A stretch of 64,000 nucleotides of DNA from Arenicola marina (GCA_964019135.1 OZ025248.1:12407574-12471573), one strand, 5' to 3'. Positions 8,816-22,124 are shown, counted from the stretch's first letter. The notes: generated by a model not told the origin, from the letters alone. Made by a program: numbers and translations.

Positions 8816-11800
8816 GTCAGTATATATATGTGTGTGTGCGTGTATGTGTGCTGTGAAGTCGAATAGTAGTGAGTAGCTCAGTATCACTATCAATAGATCA
8901 ACTTCACTGGCAATCACATCAACATTATTAGAACACATCGCCATCCCTAGAACACATCGCCATCCCTAGAACAAATCGATATCACTAGAACACATCGCCA
9001 TCACTAGAACACATCGCCATCACTAGAACACATCGCCATCACTAGAACAAATCGCTATCACTAGAACACATCGCCATCACTAGAACACATCGCCATCACT
9101 AGAACACATCGCCATCACTAGAACAAATCGATATCACTAGAACACATCGCCATCACTAGAACACATCGCCATCACTAGAACACATCGCCATCACTAGAAC
9201 AAATCGCTATCACTAGAACACATCGCCATCACTAGAACGCATCGCCATCACTAGAACAAATCGATATCACTAGAACACATCGATATCACTAACACACATC
9301 GCCATCACTAAACCACATCGCCATCGCTAACACACATCGCCATCACTAACACACATCGCCATCGCTAGAACACATCGCCAACACTAGAGCACATCGCCAT
9401 CGCTAACACACATCGCCATCACTAACACACATCGCCATCGCTAGAACACATCGTGATCAATAAAACACATTGTCATCATTAGACAACATCACCATCACTG
9501 GAACACATCGTCAACACTGGAAACACCGTGATCATTAGAACACTTTACTATCTCTAAACACATCGCCATTACTAAAACACATCGCTTTCACTGTGACACA
9601 TCGCCATCACCAAGACAGATCGCTATCACTAGAACACATCGCCATCACTAAACCACATCGCCATCGCTAACACACATCGCCATCACTAACACACATCGCC
9701 ATCACTAGAACACATCGATATCTCTAGAACACATCGCCATCACTAGAACAAATCGATATCACTAGAACACATCGCCATCACTAACACACATCGCCATCAC
9801 TAACACACATCGCCATCACTAACACACATCGCCATCACTAACACACATCGCCATCACTAACACACATCGCCATCGCTAACACACATCGCCATCACTAACA
9901 CACATCGCCATCGCTAGAACAAATCGATATCACTAGAACACATCGCCATCACTAGAACACATCGCCATCACTAGAACAAATCGATATCACTAGAACACAT
10001 CGCCATCACTAGAACACATCGCCATCACTAGAACAAATCGATATCACTAGAAAACATCCGGATCAATAAAACACATTGTCATCATTAGACAACATCACCA
10101 TCACTGGAACACATCGTCAACACTGGAAACACCGTGATCATTAGAACACTTTACTATCTCTAAACACATCGCCATCACTAACACACATCGCCATCACTAA
10201 CACACATCGCCATCACCAAGACAGATCGCTATCACTAGAACACATCGCCATCACTAAACCACATCGCCATCGCTAACACACATCGCCATCACTAACACAC
10301 ATCGCCATCGCTAGAACACATCGCCATCACTAACACACATCGCCATCACTAACACACATCGCCATCACTAACACACATCGCCATCGCTAGAACACATCGC
10401 CATCACTAACACACATCGCCATCACTAGAACACATCGCCATCACTAACACACATCGCCATCACTAAAACAGATCGCTATCACTAACACACATCGCCATTG
10501 CTAGAACACATCGCCATCACTAGAACACATCGCCATCACTAACACATCGCCATCACTAACACACATCGCCATCACTAACACACATCGCCATCGCTAGAAC
10601 ACATCGCCATCACTAGAACACATCGCCATCACTAACACACATCGCCATCACTAACACACATCGCCATCGCTAGAACACATCGCCATCACTAGAACACATC
10701 GCCATCACTAACACACATCGCCATCACTAGAACACATCGCCATCACTAACACACATCGCCATCACTAACACACATCGCTATCACTAACACACATCGCCAT
10801 TGCTAGAACACATCGCCATCACTAGAACACATCGCCATCACTAACACACATCGCCATCACTAACACACATCGCCATCACTAACACACATCGCCATCGCTA
10901 GAACACATCGCCATCACTAGAACACATCGCCATCACTAGAACACATCGCCATCGCTAACACACATCGCCATCACTAACACACATCGCCATCACTAACACA
11001 CATCGCCATCACTAACACACATCGCCATCACTAACACACATCGCCATCGCTAGAACACATCGCCATCACTAACACACATCGCCATCACTAACACACATCG
11101 CCATCACCAACACACATCGCCATCACTAACACACATCGCCATCACTAACACACATCGCCATCACTAACACACATCGCTATCACTAACACACATCGCCATC
11201 ACTAACACACATCGCCATCACTAACACACATCGCCGTCACTAACACACATCGCCATCACTAACACACATCGCCATCACTAACACACATCGCCATCACTAA
11301 CACACATCGCCGTCACTAACACACATCGCCGTCACTAACACACATCGCCATCACTAACACACATCGCCATCACTAACACACATCGCCATCACTAACACAC
11401 ATCGCCATCACTAACACACATCGCCATCACTAACACACATCGCCGTCACTAACACACATCGCCATCACTAACACACATCGCCATCACTAACACACATCGC
11501 CATCACTAACACACATCGCCATCACTAACACACATCGCCGTCACTAACACACATCGCCATCACTAACACACATCGCCATCACTAACACACATCGCCATCA
11601 CTAACACACATCGCCGTCACTAACACACATCGCCATCACTAACACACATCGCCATCACTAACACACATCGCCATCAATAACACACATCGCCATCAATAAC
11701 ACACATCGCCATCACTAACACACATCGCCATCACTAACACACATCGCCATCACTAACACACATCGCCATCACTAACACACATCGCCATCACTAACACACA

Positions 11801-13545
11801 TCGCCATCACTAACACACATCGCCATCACTAACACACATCGCCATCACTAACACACATCGCCATCACTAACACACATCGCCATCACTAACACACATCGCC
11901 ATCACTAACACACATCGCCGTCACTAACACACATCGCCATCACTAACACACATCGCCATCACTAACACACATCGCCATCACTAACACACATCGCCATCAC
12001 TAACACACATCGCCGTCACTAACACACATCGCCATCACTAACACACATCGCCATCACTAACACACATCGCCATCACTAACACACATCGCCATCACTAACA
12101 CACATCGCCGTCACTAACACACATCGCCATCACTAACACACATCGCCATCACTAACACACATCGCCATCACTAACACACATCGCTATCACTAACACACAT
12201 CGCCATCACTAACACACATCGCCATCACTAACACACATCGCAGTCACTAACACACATCGCCATCACTAACACACATCGCCATCACTAACACACATCGCCA
12301 TCACTAACACACATCGCCGTCACTAACACACATCGCCGTCACTAACACACATCGCCATTACTAACACACATCGCCATCACTAACACACATCGCCATCACT
12401 AACACACATCGCCATCACTAACACACATCGCCATCACTAACACACATCGCCATCACTAACACACATCGCCATCACTAACACACATCGCCATCACTAACAC
12501 ACATCGCCATCACTAACACACATCGCCATCACTAACACACATCGCCATCACTAACACACATCGCCATCACTAACACACATCGCCGTCACTAACACACATC
12601 GCCGTCACTAACACACATCGCCATCACTAACACACATCGCCATCACTAACACACATCGCCATCACTAACACACATCGCCATCACTAACACACATCGCCAT
12701 CACTAACACACATCGCCATCACTAACACACATCGCCATCACTAACACACATCGCCATCACTAACACACATCGCCATCACTAACACACATCGCCATCACTA
12801 ACACACATCGCCATCACTAACACACATCGCCATCACTAACACACATCGCCATCACTAACACACATCGCCGTCACTAACACACATCGCCGTCACTAACACA
12901 CATCGCCATCACTGACACACATCGCCATCACTAACACACATCGCCATCACTAACACACATCGCCATCACTAACACACATCGCCATCACTAACACACATCG
13001 CCATCACTAACACACATCGCCATCACTAACACACATCGCCATCACTAACACACATCGCCATCACTAACACACATCGCCATCACTAACACACATCGCCATC
13101 ACTAACACACATCGCCATCACTAACACACATCGCCATCACTAACACACATCGCCGTCACTAACACACATCGCCATCACTAACACACATCGCCATCACTAA
13201 CACACATCGCCATCACTAACACACATCGCCATCACTAACACACATCGCCATCACTAACACACATCGATATTACTGGAACGCATCGCTCTCCAATTAGCAT
13301 TACAACACGATGATCCTGAAATCTCTTCATTTTAGTAAACGTTACCATTATGACCATTGTTACTGGCCACTACTTAGTGCCCTGGTGTTGTGGCGACCAT
13401 TATATGTGACACATGGTACTGCATCATCCTTCGACCCCACTAATTTTATTACACGTACTAACACCCCCCCCCCTCCTCCGCCTCTCTCTCTACCATTTTG
13501 TACACGTACTAACGCCCCCCTCCCCCTCTCTATCTCTCTCGACAG
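8816..13545 (+). other. Gene A intron 1 (4.73 kb)
   Basis: Inferred from GT at 8816 and a pyrimidine-rich acceptor (CTCTCTATCTCTCTCGACAG) ending at 13545, both in phase 0. More than 90% of it is the 19-bp satellite array. Short TG repeats (8824-8852) follow the donor and C-rich runs lie before the acceptor. Confidence 0.6.
8927..13290. repeat. Large satellite-like array, 19-bp unit ACACATCGCCATCACTAAC
   Basis: About 230 head-to-tail copies. The left third (to about 10.5 kb) is mixed, with ...CTAGAACACATCGCC..., ...AAATCGATATC... and other variants, and contains an internal duplication: a distinctive block beginning GATCAATAAAACACATTG at 9455 recurs at 10061, 606 bp later. From about 11 kb to 13.26 kb the copies are almost identical. 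A CCGTC variant recurs there at multiples of 19 bp, such as 95 bp. Variants at 11442 and 11537 are repeated 475 bp (25 units) later, which points to higher-order duplication. The array lies wholly within gene A's intron. Confidence 0.97.
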
Positions 13546-13872
13546 TACTCTTGTGAGTCTGAGGCCGACTGCCTGGCCACGCAGTGCTGTGGCGTCACCT
13601 TCGGGGTGTCGCTGTGCAAGCCGCGGCCGGGGGGCGGAGAGCCCTGCGACCCCACCAGCGCCCACGGCTGCCACCCGGCAGACCTCTTCTGCGAGTGTCC
13701 CTGTCTCGACGGCTATCTATGTGCGCCGGGCTTCTCCAACGCCGACGAGGACCACGAGGGGGAAGCAGAGCCAAACAGCTCCTTCTACTTCTGCCGCCTG
13801 GCAAGCGGCGACAAGAACGGCGGTCATAACGTCACCAGTAGCGACGGGCTGCTGGCGGACGGGGAACAGTAA
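13546..13872 (+). CDS. Gene A exon 2: prokineticin/colipase-like ten-Cys domain, C-terminus
   Basis: This exon completes a 154-residue secreted protein. Cys positions are 49, 55, 60, 61, 70, 80, 97, 99, 105 and 129. The spacing C-X5-C-X4-CC-X8-C-X9-C-X16-C-X1-C-X5-C-X23-C matches vertebrate prokineticins at the invariant intervals (X5, X4, CC, X9, X1, X5), and C-P-C-L-D-G-Y-L-C is very close to the prokineticin C-P-C-L...C segment. Two further Cys (88, 95) sit in the loop between Cys6 and Cys7 and could form an extra disulfide. The last loop is long and acidic (D-E-D-H-E-G-E-A-E). N-glycosylation sequons are at N123 and N141. The prokineticin N-terminal AVITGA is absent, so receptor identity cannot be inferred. 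Related folds include colipase, Dickkopf C-terminus and astakine. TAA is at 13870-13872. Confidence 0.72.
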   Translation, partial: YSCESEADCLATQCCGVTFGVSLCKPRPGGGEPCDPTSAHGCHPADLFCECPCLDGYLCAPGFSNADEDHEGEAEPNSSFYFCRLASGDKNGGHNVTSSDGLLADGEQ

Positions 13873-14023
13873 CGGAGTGGAGATGTGCGGAGGCGATGCG
13901 AGGTGGGTGTGGGAACGGTGGGTGAAAGACCGTTTTGATGGATGGTGGGAGAGAGGGATGTAGTGGGTAGAGCTTCGTGGATGGAGATTTAGATTGTTTA
14001 ATGAACTACGACTGATACATCTG

Positions 14024-14352
14024 AAAGGAATGTACCGCATAGTATGGTCCATGGAAAGGAATGCACCGCATAGTATGGTCCATGGACAGGAATGTACCGC
14101 ATAGTATGGTCCATGGACAGGAATGTACCGCATAGTATGGTCCATGGACAGGAATGTACCTCACAGTATGGTCCATGGATAGGAATGTACCGCAAAGTAT
14201 GGTCCATGGACAGGAATGTACCACATAGTACGGTCCATTGAAAGGAATGAACCGGATAGTACGGTCCATTGAAAGGAATGTACCGCATAGTATGGTCCAT
14301 GGACAGGAATGTACCGCATAGTATGGTCCATGGAAAGGAATGTACCGCATAG
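14024..14352. repeat. 31-bp tandem repeat downstream of gene A stop
   Basis: About 10.5 copies of a unit containing GGAATGTACCGCATAGTATG and a TCCATGGA palindrome. It starts 150 bp after the stop codon of gene A, so it may lie in the 3' UTR. The long - strand frames here are by-products of the repeat. Confidence 0.92.
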
Positions 14353-14679
14353 TTTCGCCCTTCTCCTATGATGCGGACCAGGAAGTGGATTAATGTTGTA
14401 AGTCAGCCATGCTGGTATTTGACAATGATTCGTGCCAACAATGAAGAACTATGCGTTCCCTCAACCATCCAACAAACGAATGTCCAGTAGTCCAGAAGTC
14501 CAATGCGGATGCAGACATAGACAGGGCTACGTGCGGCGAGAAGAAAACATAGAAAACAGGAAGATCATTTCAACATCGAACGTGGTGTCATTGCAATTTA
14601 TGTTGTGCCCTGTGTCAAGTATCACGTGACGCGCTTAACAGTTATAATCTATTTACACAAAAATGTTCTTAATTTGATA

Positions 14680-14685
14680 AATAAA
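14680..14685 (+). promoter_or_regulatory. Candidate polyadenylation signal of gene A
   Basis: AATAAA lies about 810 bp after the stop of gene A, in an A/T-rich stretch. It is the first canonical hexamer I noticed downstream, which would put the 31-bp repeats in the 3' UTR. A non-canonical nearer site is possible. Confidence 0.3.
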
Positions 14686-14894
14686 CAACTGAAACGGTTT
14701 AATTAATGGCATTGTAAGTGACTTGAACTAAAAAGGTAAACTGTATGCGGCGATTGCAATGGCACGTTATGGTCGAGTGAGACTTCCCAGCTATATATAT
14801 TAACTTCCTGTCTATATTATGACTTGCTGGATTCTCCATGCGTTATATCTATTTTGATTCAACTGCAGCCATGTCCGAATTGTGGTGACACAAA

Positions 14895-16570
14895 ACTTTT
14901 TTTTTTCTTTCTTTTAAATTTCATTTCATCCGCAGCAGGTATCGAGTAAAAATATTTCAAGGCCCATACAATACACTGTAAAACTGATCATTCCAATATT
15001 GGTCTGAGTCGGCCCCACTTTCTGTCAAATTTACACAAGCTTCCCTTACTGTACCCGATAGATCGCTCTGTGAGATAGTTGGACTTTATAACCCGGAGAC
15101 ATACTTGGAGGTTTGGTGTCTTCCCCTTCCATTTACATATGTAAATGTGTCGTTTTACAATAAGTATTAAGGGATTAAGTAATCTACTGCACCGCGTGTC
15201 AGAAAACCCAAAAGTTATACTAGTTATAGACAATAAAGGTGTTGTCTTCACATTAATATATGGTTCTACGCTATCCATACACCCTTATCATACGGACATT
15301 CCCAGAAGAGATGTGTGATGGATTTTGTGGCCTAATTACAAAACGTACAAACATCCGTATCTTTCACCTTACAGTTTTTTCAAATAGACACTAGTCGCGA
15401 TCACCCTTTGCAGTATCTCAAACTGAAAACTCCTAAGCTTTTCATTTACCGTGGCGTCATACGACAATTCATAGTGACGGTGCCATTGAACAGGATCACG
15501 TGCAATCCAGCTCACTTTGCCATTTCACTTCATTAACATTATTCTTTTTCAGACACATGACTAATTTATTATGAATGAAATTGCACACGTTTGTTTTATT
15601 TTGTATTCCTGGTTATATATTTCCAGTGTCAAACGCTTTCTCGAAGTTTATTAAAAGTAGCATACCGGCCTTCTTTCTATCCTGCACATAATGCATTATG
15701 TCATATACCAGCCTCGTACTTTCGGCAATGAATCTTTCCTTTAGAAAACCTTTTTGATTGTTACTAATAATGTCTGGTAATACTTGTTTCATCCTATTAG
15801 CTAATACCCCACTCCATATCTGCATTTAATAAGGATATATATGACGTCAGTTTTTATGTATTCCCTAGGCCTATCACCCTTCGGTAAACATGTGATTAAC
15901 CCCAACCTTTCGGTTACTGATAGCGACTCAGATGTATATGCCGTTTGAAGGCTGCGATACAAATAGGTGCCAATGCATTCCAGAAAAAAAAAAATCTATG
16001 GAAAAGCCATCAATTTCCGGCGACTGATTATTTTTATCTCCTTAACGACCAATTTAATTTCATGTAACGTAATGTTACCTTCACAAAGATCTCTCTGTTA
16101 CTCATTAAAGCGCCTGACGTTTGCCGGCTGTAAAAAAGTCTAAGTGTATCCTTCTGCCTTAGTCTGGTCACAATTCGCGTACAGGTTACAATAATAATGC
16201 CTGATTTTTTTTAAGGATTGCGGCTGGTTCCCCGATATCTATGTCATCGATCACAAGTTTACTAATCAAATTACATACATAGTTTCACTTTTCTAGACTA
16301 TGCAAATAATGACTAGATTTCTCACCTTTTTCATACCACCTAGCTTTGGATCTTAGGATACTACCTTTGAATTTAGATATTAGTATCGTTTCTAATTCAT
16401 CGTTTAATAAGTCTAAAAACCCGGCATCTCTGATAGTTGCCCATGACACATGACTCATGTGTACCGCGGCCCTGCTCACACCGCGAGAACAACTCACACC
16501 GAACCGATAGCCTGCACTAGTCCTGTAAACATCTATTATGGTGAGGAGAAAGCAGGAGAAAGTTTTCATT
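14895..16570 (-). mobile_element. Degenerate LINE (L1/Tx1-like ORF2), - strand
   Basis: Pieces of one ORF2 lie in order on the - strand. 16285-16400 carries K-G-S-I-L-R-S-K-A-R-W-Y-E-K-G-E-K-S-S, the segment before the reverse transcriptase. 15613-15825 carries the RT start (V-L-A-N-R-M-K-Q-V-L-P-D-I-I-S...Q-K-G-F) and motif A as L-L-L-I-N-F-E-K-A-F-D, with Asn in place of the catalytic Asp. 15280-15375 carries K-D-T-D-V-C-T-F-C-N...H-L-F-W-E-C-P-Y. 15000-15190 carries K-R-H-I-Y-I-C-K-W-K-G-K-T-P-N-L-Q-V. A T-rich run at about 14898-14915 is the A-tail seen from the other strand. Many frame breaks and the altered catalytic residue show it is dead. It belongs to the same broad clade as the fragment at 1746. 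Confidence 0.85.
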
Positions 16571-17384
16571 CGTTATTCAGAATGCACAAGGCGTTAGCCG
16601 AGTGGATTCTGAACAACGAAATCAACAAATTTCTCTTCCTTAAAACATGTCACCTATTAGGAATGGACCGACCCAGGCGTCAATCATTCACTGACGTCAC
16701 TTACTTTTATCCAATCATGTGATGAGAAAAGGTCTTCCATGTGCGTTATGTCGGACGAACAAGTCGGATGAACAAAGCATCATGTTACTTTGTTGTTAGT
16801 TTCAGAGATGAGTACTGCTCACTTGTACATATCATCAAATACGATTGTCAATTTCATGATTACGATTGAGGAAAATGGAAGCGTGGGTGGGACTTAGTGT
16901 CGGAGTGTGTTTCGATCTATTTTAGACTTCCTATCTGTTCACATGTCTGAGTCCTAATAGTGATATCAAGTCCCCCATACGAGTTCATTTTTCAGGTTGT
17001 TGTTCCATGTAAGGGCGAAACATTGGTTCAGCATAGCTCACGTATTACTCACGCCTAACGTTTACTACAAATATAATACATTTCCCGAGCTCTCACATTT
17101 CTTCAATACATATATCACCTTGAGACGACATTGACTCGTTATTGCGGATGATCGAATGACACTACTGAGTGCAGCTACTATTTAAACATCCCCGAATAGA
17201 AGCCAAATACAACCCCGAATCAGTGAGGATGTGACCAATGATTGAGCTTGTCTGCATTTCTTTTCTTATGTCACGTGAGTCGATTATGCGGATTCATTGG
17301 AGAATATGTCATGTGGGTTCGATACACGGAGGATACACAAACTTGTTAAAAAACCGCAACAAGGTTATTCGTATAGCACCATAC
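16571..17384. other. Non-coding interval with one dispersed repeat
   Basis: About 16990-17090 (TTCAGCATAGCTCACGTATT and what follows) resembles 43985-44080 (TTCAGCTTAGCTCACGTATG...), both ending near AATACATTTC. This indicates an old dispersed repeat of about 100 bp. No supported gene. Confidence 0.5.
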
Positions 17385-17545
17385 CATACATCCTGGATAT
17401 ATTATGGATACATGCCGGATACACCTGGATACATGCTGGATACACCCTGGCTATATGCAATGGATACATATGATGTACACCGAATGGACCATGATTGTAC
17501 ACAGGCTATACCCTCGATACGCGCTGGATACACTATGGTACACTT
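17385..17545. repeat. Degenerate tandem repeat rich in GGATACA
   Basis: TGGATACA(C/T) recurs every 15-20 bp about eight times with heavy drift. It looks like an old minisatellite. Frames through it are short and repetitive and not taken as genes. Confidence 0.6.
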
Positions 17546-18361
17546 TTCACTGCCACCCCATCTCCACCCATCCCCGGTTCGGTGTGGGATTCCCCTGCGC
17601 GGAAAGGAGACAAAGAACGACCATAGTCAAAGACAGATAACATATGGACCAACTCTCTCTCTGACTGCGTGATCATTGAATATAACATTGTTCGTGGTTT
17701 AAAATTAAATGATTTGGTGTGTAATGTTGCTTAAATGGCCGGATTTCGAGCCCATGTTCTATTTGCCGCGAGGGGGGGGGTGTTTATTAGACCGCAGATG
17801 ATGAATAGGAGCATATTTACTCCATTCATCCCTCATCGTCGTGTGCACAAAAGCGGCCTAAAACACCAATTTATTTCATTTCCTATTTGCCGTGGATACA
17901 CCTTGGTGACGGTGAAGAAGCTGTACTTGTCTAAAACTCATATAATAAGTGAGCAACATTTGACGCCCAGCCTCGGGTGGAACAAAGTCGACTCATAAAA
18001 GTGTTGATCCGCACTTGTAACAATAGAATGACGTCATAACAATGTTTTGACTTACATTAGCTTGTTTCAACCAATCCCCTGGAAATTAAGTGATAGTCTC
18101 TAGTCCGTATTTTCCCGTTAACCAACACAAGACTTAGTTTACTCACTTATAGATGATGTCACAACACAAACTTGAACGCTTCGTCCGACTGAGCGTAGAA
18201 TCAGATTGAGATCGATGATGTTTCTCCCAAGACCTGAAGATCATGGTGGGAAGGATCATGTCTCAAGAGAAGTCGTTGCAACCGTAAATGGACAGGAACA
18301 ACCCTATCAACAATACGCTACCCACTGAGCTAACCGGGCTTCGGCGAACAGCAACTGGCGG

Positions 18362-18439
18362 TGCTTATAAACTCACAACACCCATCCCCCGATTTGAAAG
18401 CGCCTGCTTATAAACTCACAACACCCATCCCCCGATTTG
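18362..18439. repeat. Direct duplication, 53-bp period
   Basis: A 34-bp segment beginning GCTTATAAACTCACAACACC and ending CCCCCGATTTG occurs twice, at 18363 and 18416. The copies are identical, so the duplication is recent. The surrounding 17.5-19.3 kb shows no supported gene. Confidence 0.85.
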
Positions 18440-19379
18440 CTATTTCATTATTTGTGTTATAATAGCTCATTGAAAGTTTTAAACACCATGCCCTGTGATT
18501 CATTAGATTAATATGTTGTAGGTAAAACCTAGAAGGCGAGCGTAGACTTTGACTTTGTTGTGAAGCAATTTTTTGGACCCCCACTGATGATAACTGGGCT
18601 AAACTGTTTCTCATAACCTTAGTTATGACTTGTTCTTTTTAAAGGTGAAGTTTTACATATTATGCTATTTTGTATATTTAATATCAAAGTTTTGGTACTG
18701 AAAAAGTAAATTTAGTAGTCTAGTAGTACATTTGATTTGTAGTCAAGTGACCTGCCCCTGACCGAATCTGTCATGATTTAGGTTCCTATTACCCTAGGTT
18801 GCTTTATTTGTGATCTGTAAAGTTTTGTTCGAGAGAAATTGCCATCTAAACATAGGCTAAGGCAATGAAATCAATTTCCATCCCCTGGTACATTGACTGA
18901 CCGAAAATGTTTGTTCTCAAAGTTTAAAAGTGCAGTGTTTTATGGGGAGGGATCATTGCATGGTGTAGTTGGAGTGCCATGGTCAGATAGATGTGGCCGG
19001 CAATAGTTATGTTCCTGCCTTCCTGCTCCCTGATTTGGACTTTGATTTCACGACTCAGCTCATGTAATGAGCGTGAGTAATTATGCTCAAGATCTCTAGA
19101 ATTTGAAACTGGACGACTGGTTGACTGGGTTGTGTTACGGTTACCCAGTGTGAAGCAAAGTACTGTGAATATTTTTTTAAGTAAGGGTGGTCCGCCCTCA
19201 TTCAACGCAGCAAAACCAGCAAGAAGTAGTCTACGATAGACAGAGATCCCAAATGACACGCAGCTGTGATAGAAGCTTTTAGTTTTGAAGTAGATGTGCT
19301 AAAGAAAGGGAGCACAACTTGTTTTGATTTGATAATTGGACTACTGTAAGAACTTACTACTTTTTAAATATAATGAAGA

Positions 19380-20810
19380 ATGCTAATGGATAGATTTTCG
19401 AAGATCTTGATAACTTATCTCTAGATGTAGGCTAATCTTAACTGAAGGGTTTGTTATAAACCAAAAAAAAAGCAATTTTTGCGCCAAATTGTTTAAAGCT
19501 TGGATCCAGCTTTGTATATTACCTTCTAGCTAATCTATATTAGAAGTTAGTTATTTGACGGATCCTACACGGACGCATAATGAACTTTCAAACAACCCGT
19601 TTGAATGAACACAGATGTTGCTTTGATTCGATAATTAGAGTAAGGTTACTTTTTAAAGTAAGCTTATATTAAAGAATGCCAATGGATAGATGTTCGAAGA
19701 TCTTAATAGATCTAACTTATCTCTAGATGTAAACTAAGCTTAATTAAAAAATTTGTTAAAAATCCGCCAAACAACAGCAATTTTTGCCTCAATTTTTTTT
19801 AAAGCTTTGATCCAACTTAAAGTTGCATGTGGAATTGTTTCGCTGTTTTTGAATGCCAAATTTGCGTATAAGAACACAAACCTTAGGCCTTAAGGTTCAT
19901 AACAGACAATAAACACCTACCATATCGCTCACCAATTATCTGCCAATGAGGAAAAAATTTCAAATTCATGAATTGTCCGCCACAAAAATGAAAACTTGTG
20001 CTGATTTGAAACGTCATAAACGTGTGCAAGCAAGTCGTTTACCGGTGCCACCGACAGGGGGCCCAAGCGCTAAATTATATGAGACAATAGAAGCGTCCGG
20101 AGCGCCACTTTTTCTTTGGCGGTGGCCGTTGACACTGCTTGTGGTCAAAGGTAACATTTCCTGTTTATGTTTATTTTGGTACAGCCGTTGCAACGGCCAG
20201 CTCCACATGTAACTTTAAGCTTAGTAAGTCTTACATTAATTTCCAGCTAGATCTGCATTAGAAGTCTATTTTAATGAAAGGCTAAAAGACGGTTGTCCCA
20301 ATCAAATGGTTCCCTTAGCGTGTCCAGGAACCAGTACAAATTTCTTGACGGATCCTGCACGGATGCCTGATGAACTGTCAAATAACCCAGTTAATTTAAT
20401 GTGACACAAATAAGTGGTGAAAGTCATATGATTATAGCCTAAATGTGACGTTAGATCTAGCACCTTTTGGATCACCAACCTTGATCTATATTGACAAAAG
20501 CTGAACTAGATTGTAGACCTAACGGATCTAGATCTGGATCTAGGCCTAAGCTTAGATCTAGAACATGTAACGCGTTAACGAAGCAATTTTTGCCTCAAAT
20601 TGTTTAAAGCTTAGATCCAACTTAAACTAGATCTAGGGAACTTACATTAACTTAACTTCCAGCTAGATCTATATTAGTCAATTAGAAGTCTATGTTACTG
20701 AACGGCTCAGTAAACATTAGCTAAAAGAGTCAAATGGTCCCCTGGTCAGGGTCAAAACTGTTCTATGGATCCTACACTGGCGCCTGATGAACTGTCAAAT
20801 AGATCTAACT
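19380..20810. repeat. Diverged repeat block with several interspersed motifs
   Basis: AATGGATAGAT(T/G)TTCGAAGATCTT occurs at about 19385 and 19679. GCAATTTTTGC(C/G)(T/C)CAAATTGTTTAAAGC occurs at about 19471, 19778 and 20584. ACGGATCCT(A/G)CACGGA(C/T)GC...ATGAACT occurs at about 19558, 20348 and 20766. Together these suggest three or more old copies of one element of a few hundred bp, tandem or nested. AGATCT/TCTAGA palindromes are frequent at 20450-20830. No coding region was recognised. Confidence 0.55.
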
Positions 20811-21509
20811 CCTAGGCTAGATCTAAATATTACACAAATAAGTTACCTTAGCACTTTAATGTATCACCAACCTTGATTTAAATTGACAAAGGCTAGACTT
20901 GAAAATGTTGTAACATCAACGAAGCCTGGTAAACTGCTGACAAATCTGAAACTGTCGTCTGCGCGTTCGACTTGTGCTGCCACCAAGCGAATGCATCGCG
21001 CGCGCGTGTTGAGCGCCCTCTGTCAGGAGAGAGGAGGAAACATGCATGTTGTCGCTATGATCAGCGTTTCATCAGTTGGAATTATGTTTTTGTATTTAAA
21101 TTATCTACCAATTATGTACATTCGTTTGTTAATGTGGGGGTTTGAGCTGCATATAAGTTTTTGACAAAAAAAACAAACATGAAATTTCCCAGAATGCATT
21201 TAAACGCATGCGCATGTCACACCACTGGGGATCGACTTCCCGTTGATTTTTTTTCGCGCTTTACAGTATGGGATTGAGATACAGATTTTGTCAGTTTTTT
21301 ACGTGTGTGTTATCTAAAGAGCTCGCTACGCTCGCTATAATCACCTATACATACACGTTAGATTAGTGTATTGTCGAGTTTCTGCTCATCGTGGAGCATC
21401 CCACTCCTGACACCAAGTTGTCGGGTTCATGTTAATCGTCGTTGAAATCGCCACTTGTTCTGACACCCGGTTCGCGATGTCACAGCTAACCAATGAGTTT
21501 AATGCGCAT

Positions 21510-22124
21510 TTCAGAATTATAGCCATCAGTGAGAGTAGGGTTATGTAATATATGAGCGGTTAGACAGTTGAAAAACCAGAATGCGGTTGTCCCACGAATG
21601 TCTGTCAGTGTCAGGCGACCTAATGTGCTGCGCGGGGTTTTCCATGTCGTATGACGTAACAATCATCATGACTCTCATGTCTGCGCGCGGTATCTATGGT
21701 TAAGTAAAACCCTTCTTATATGGGGCCCCTTATATGGAATGAGCAGGCGAGGACACTGGTGCTCCGCTTGTCGCAGAAATGTAAACATCGATGATTTGCC
21801 TGAAAATACAATGCTTTCAAATCTCATCGAATGGACCACATGCATTATGGGGAGATAAATGTCTTATCTTTAATTATATTTAAATATAATGCCTGGATCA
21901 AGGCAAAAAAAAAAAAATTCACACCCACTTGATTTCTCACGCATAAACCGCGCAGCAGGCCGGTTCCCAAAACTCAAACGTTTACTACAATGAGTGTGCG
22001 TCACGCAGCTGCAGCAAGGCACCAGCGTGATGCGCACTCGTTCTAAGTGCACGTGTTTTGTTGTTTCTTTGTCCCCAAAGGATCTAAGCCGGAAATAGAA
22101 CCCCCTAAAACTGTACAGCCCCAT
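21510..22124. mobile_element. TIR DNA element (family 2), second copy
   Basis: Closely follows 6110-6710 from GAATTATAGCCATC through ATGAGCGGTTAGACAGTTG, the CATGCATTATGGGGAGATAAA block, CACGTGTTTTGTTG, GTCCCCAAAGGATC and CCGGAAATAGAACC to the right end ACTGTACAGCCCCAT (one mismatch to the 6.7-kb copy). The left terminus was not found; sequence before about 21510 does not match the other copy. Hence it is left-truncated or differently bounded. It has no coding capacity. Confidence 0.7.

Noticed and set aside
8927-13290. CRISPR-like regular array
   Set aside because: Units are directly adjacent, without unique spacers between the repeats; it is a satellite in a eukaryotic intron.
13360-13674. 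- strand and other frames overlapping gene A exon 2
   Set aside because: GC-rich shadow frames of a well-supported coding exon.
18924-19259. 111-codon - strand frame
   Set aside because: No recognisable motif; probably chance or an old repeat.
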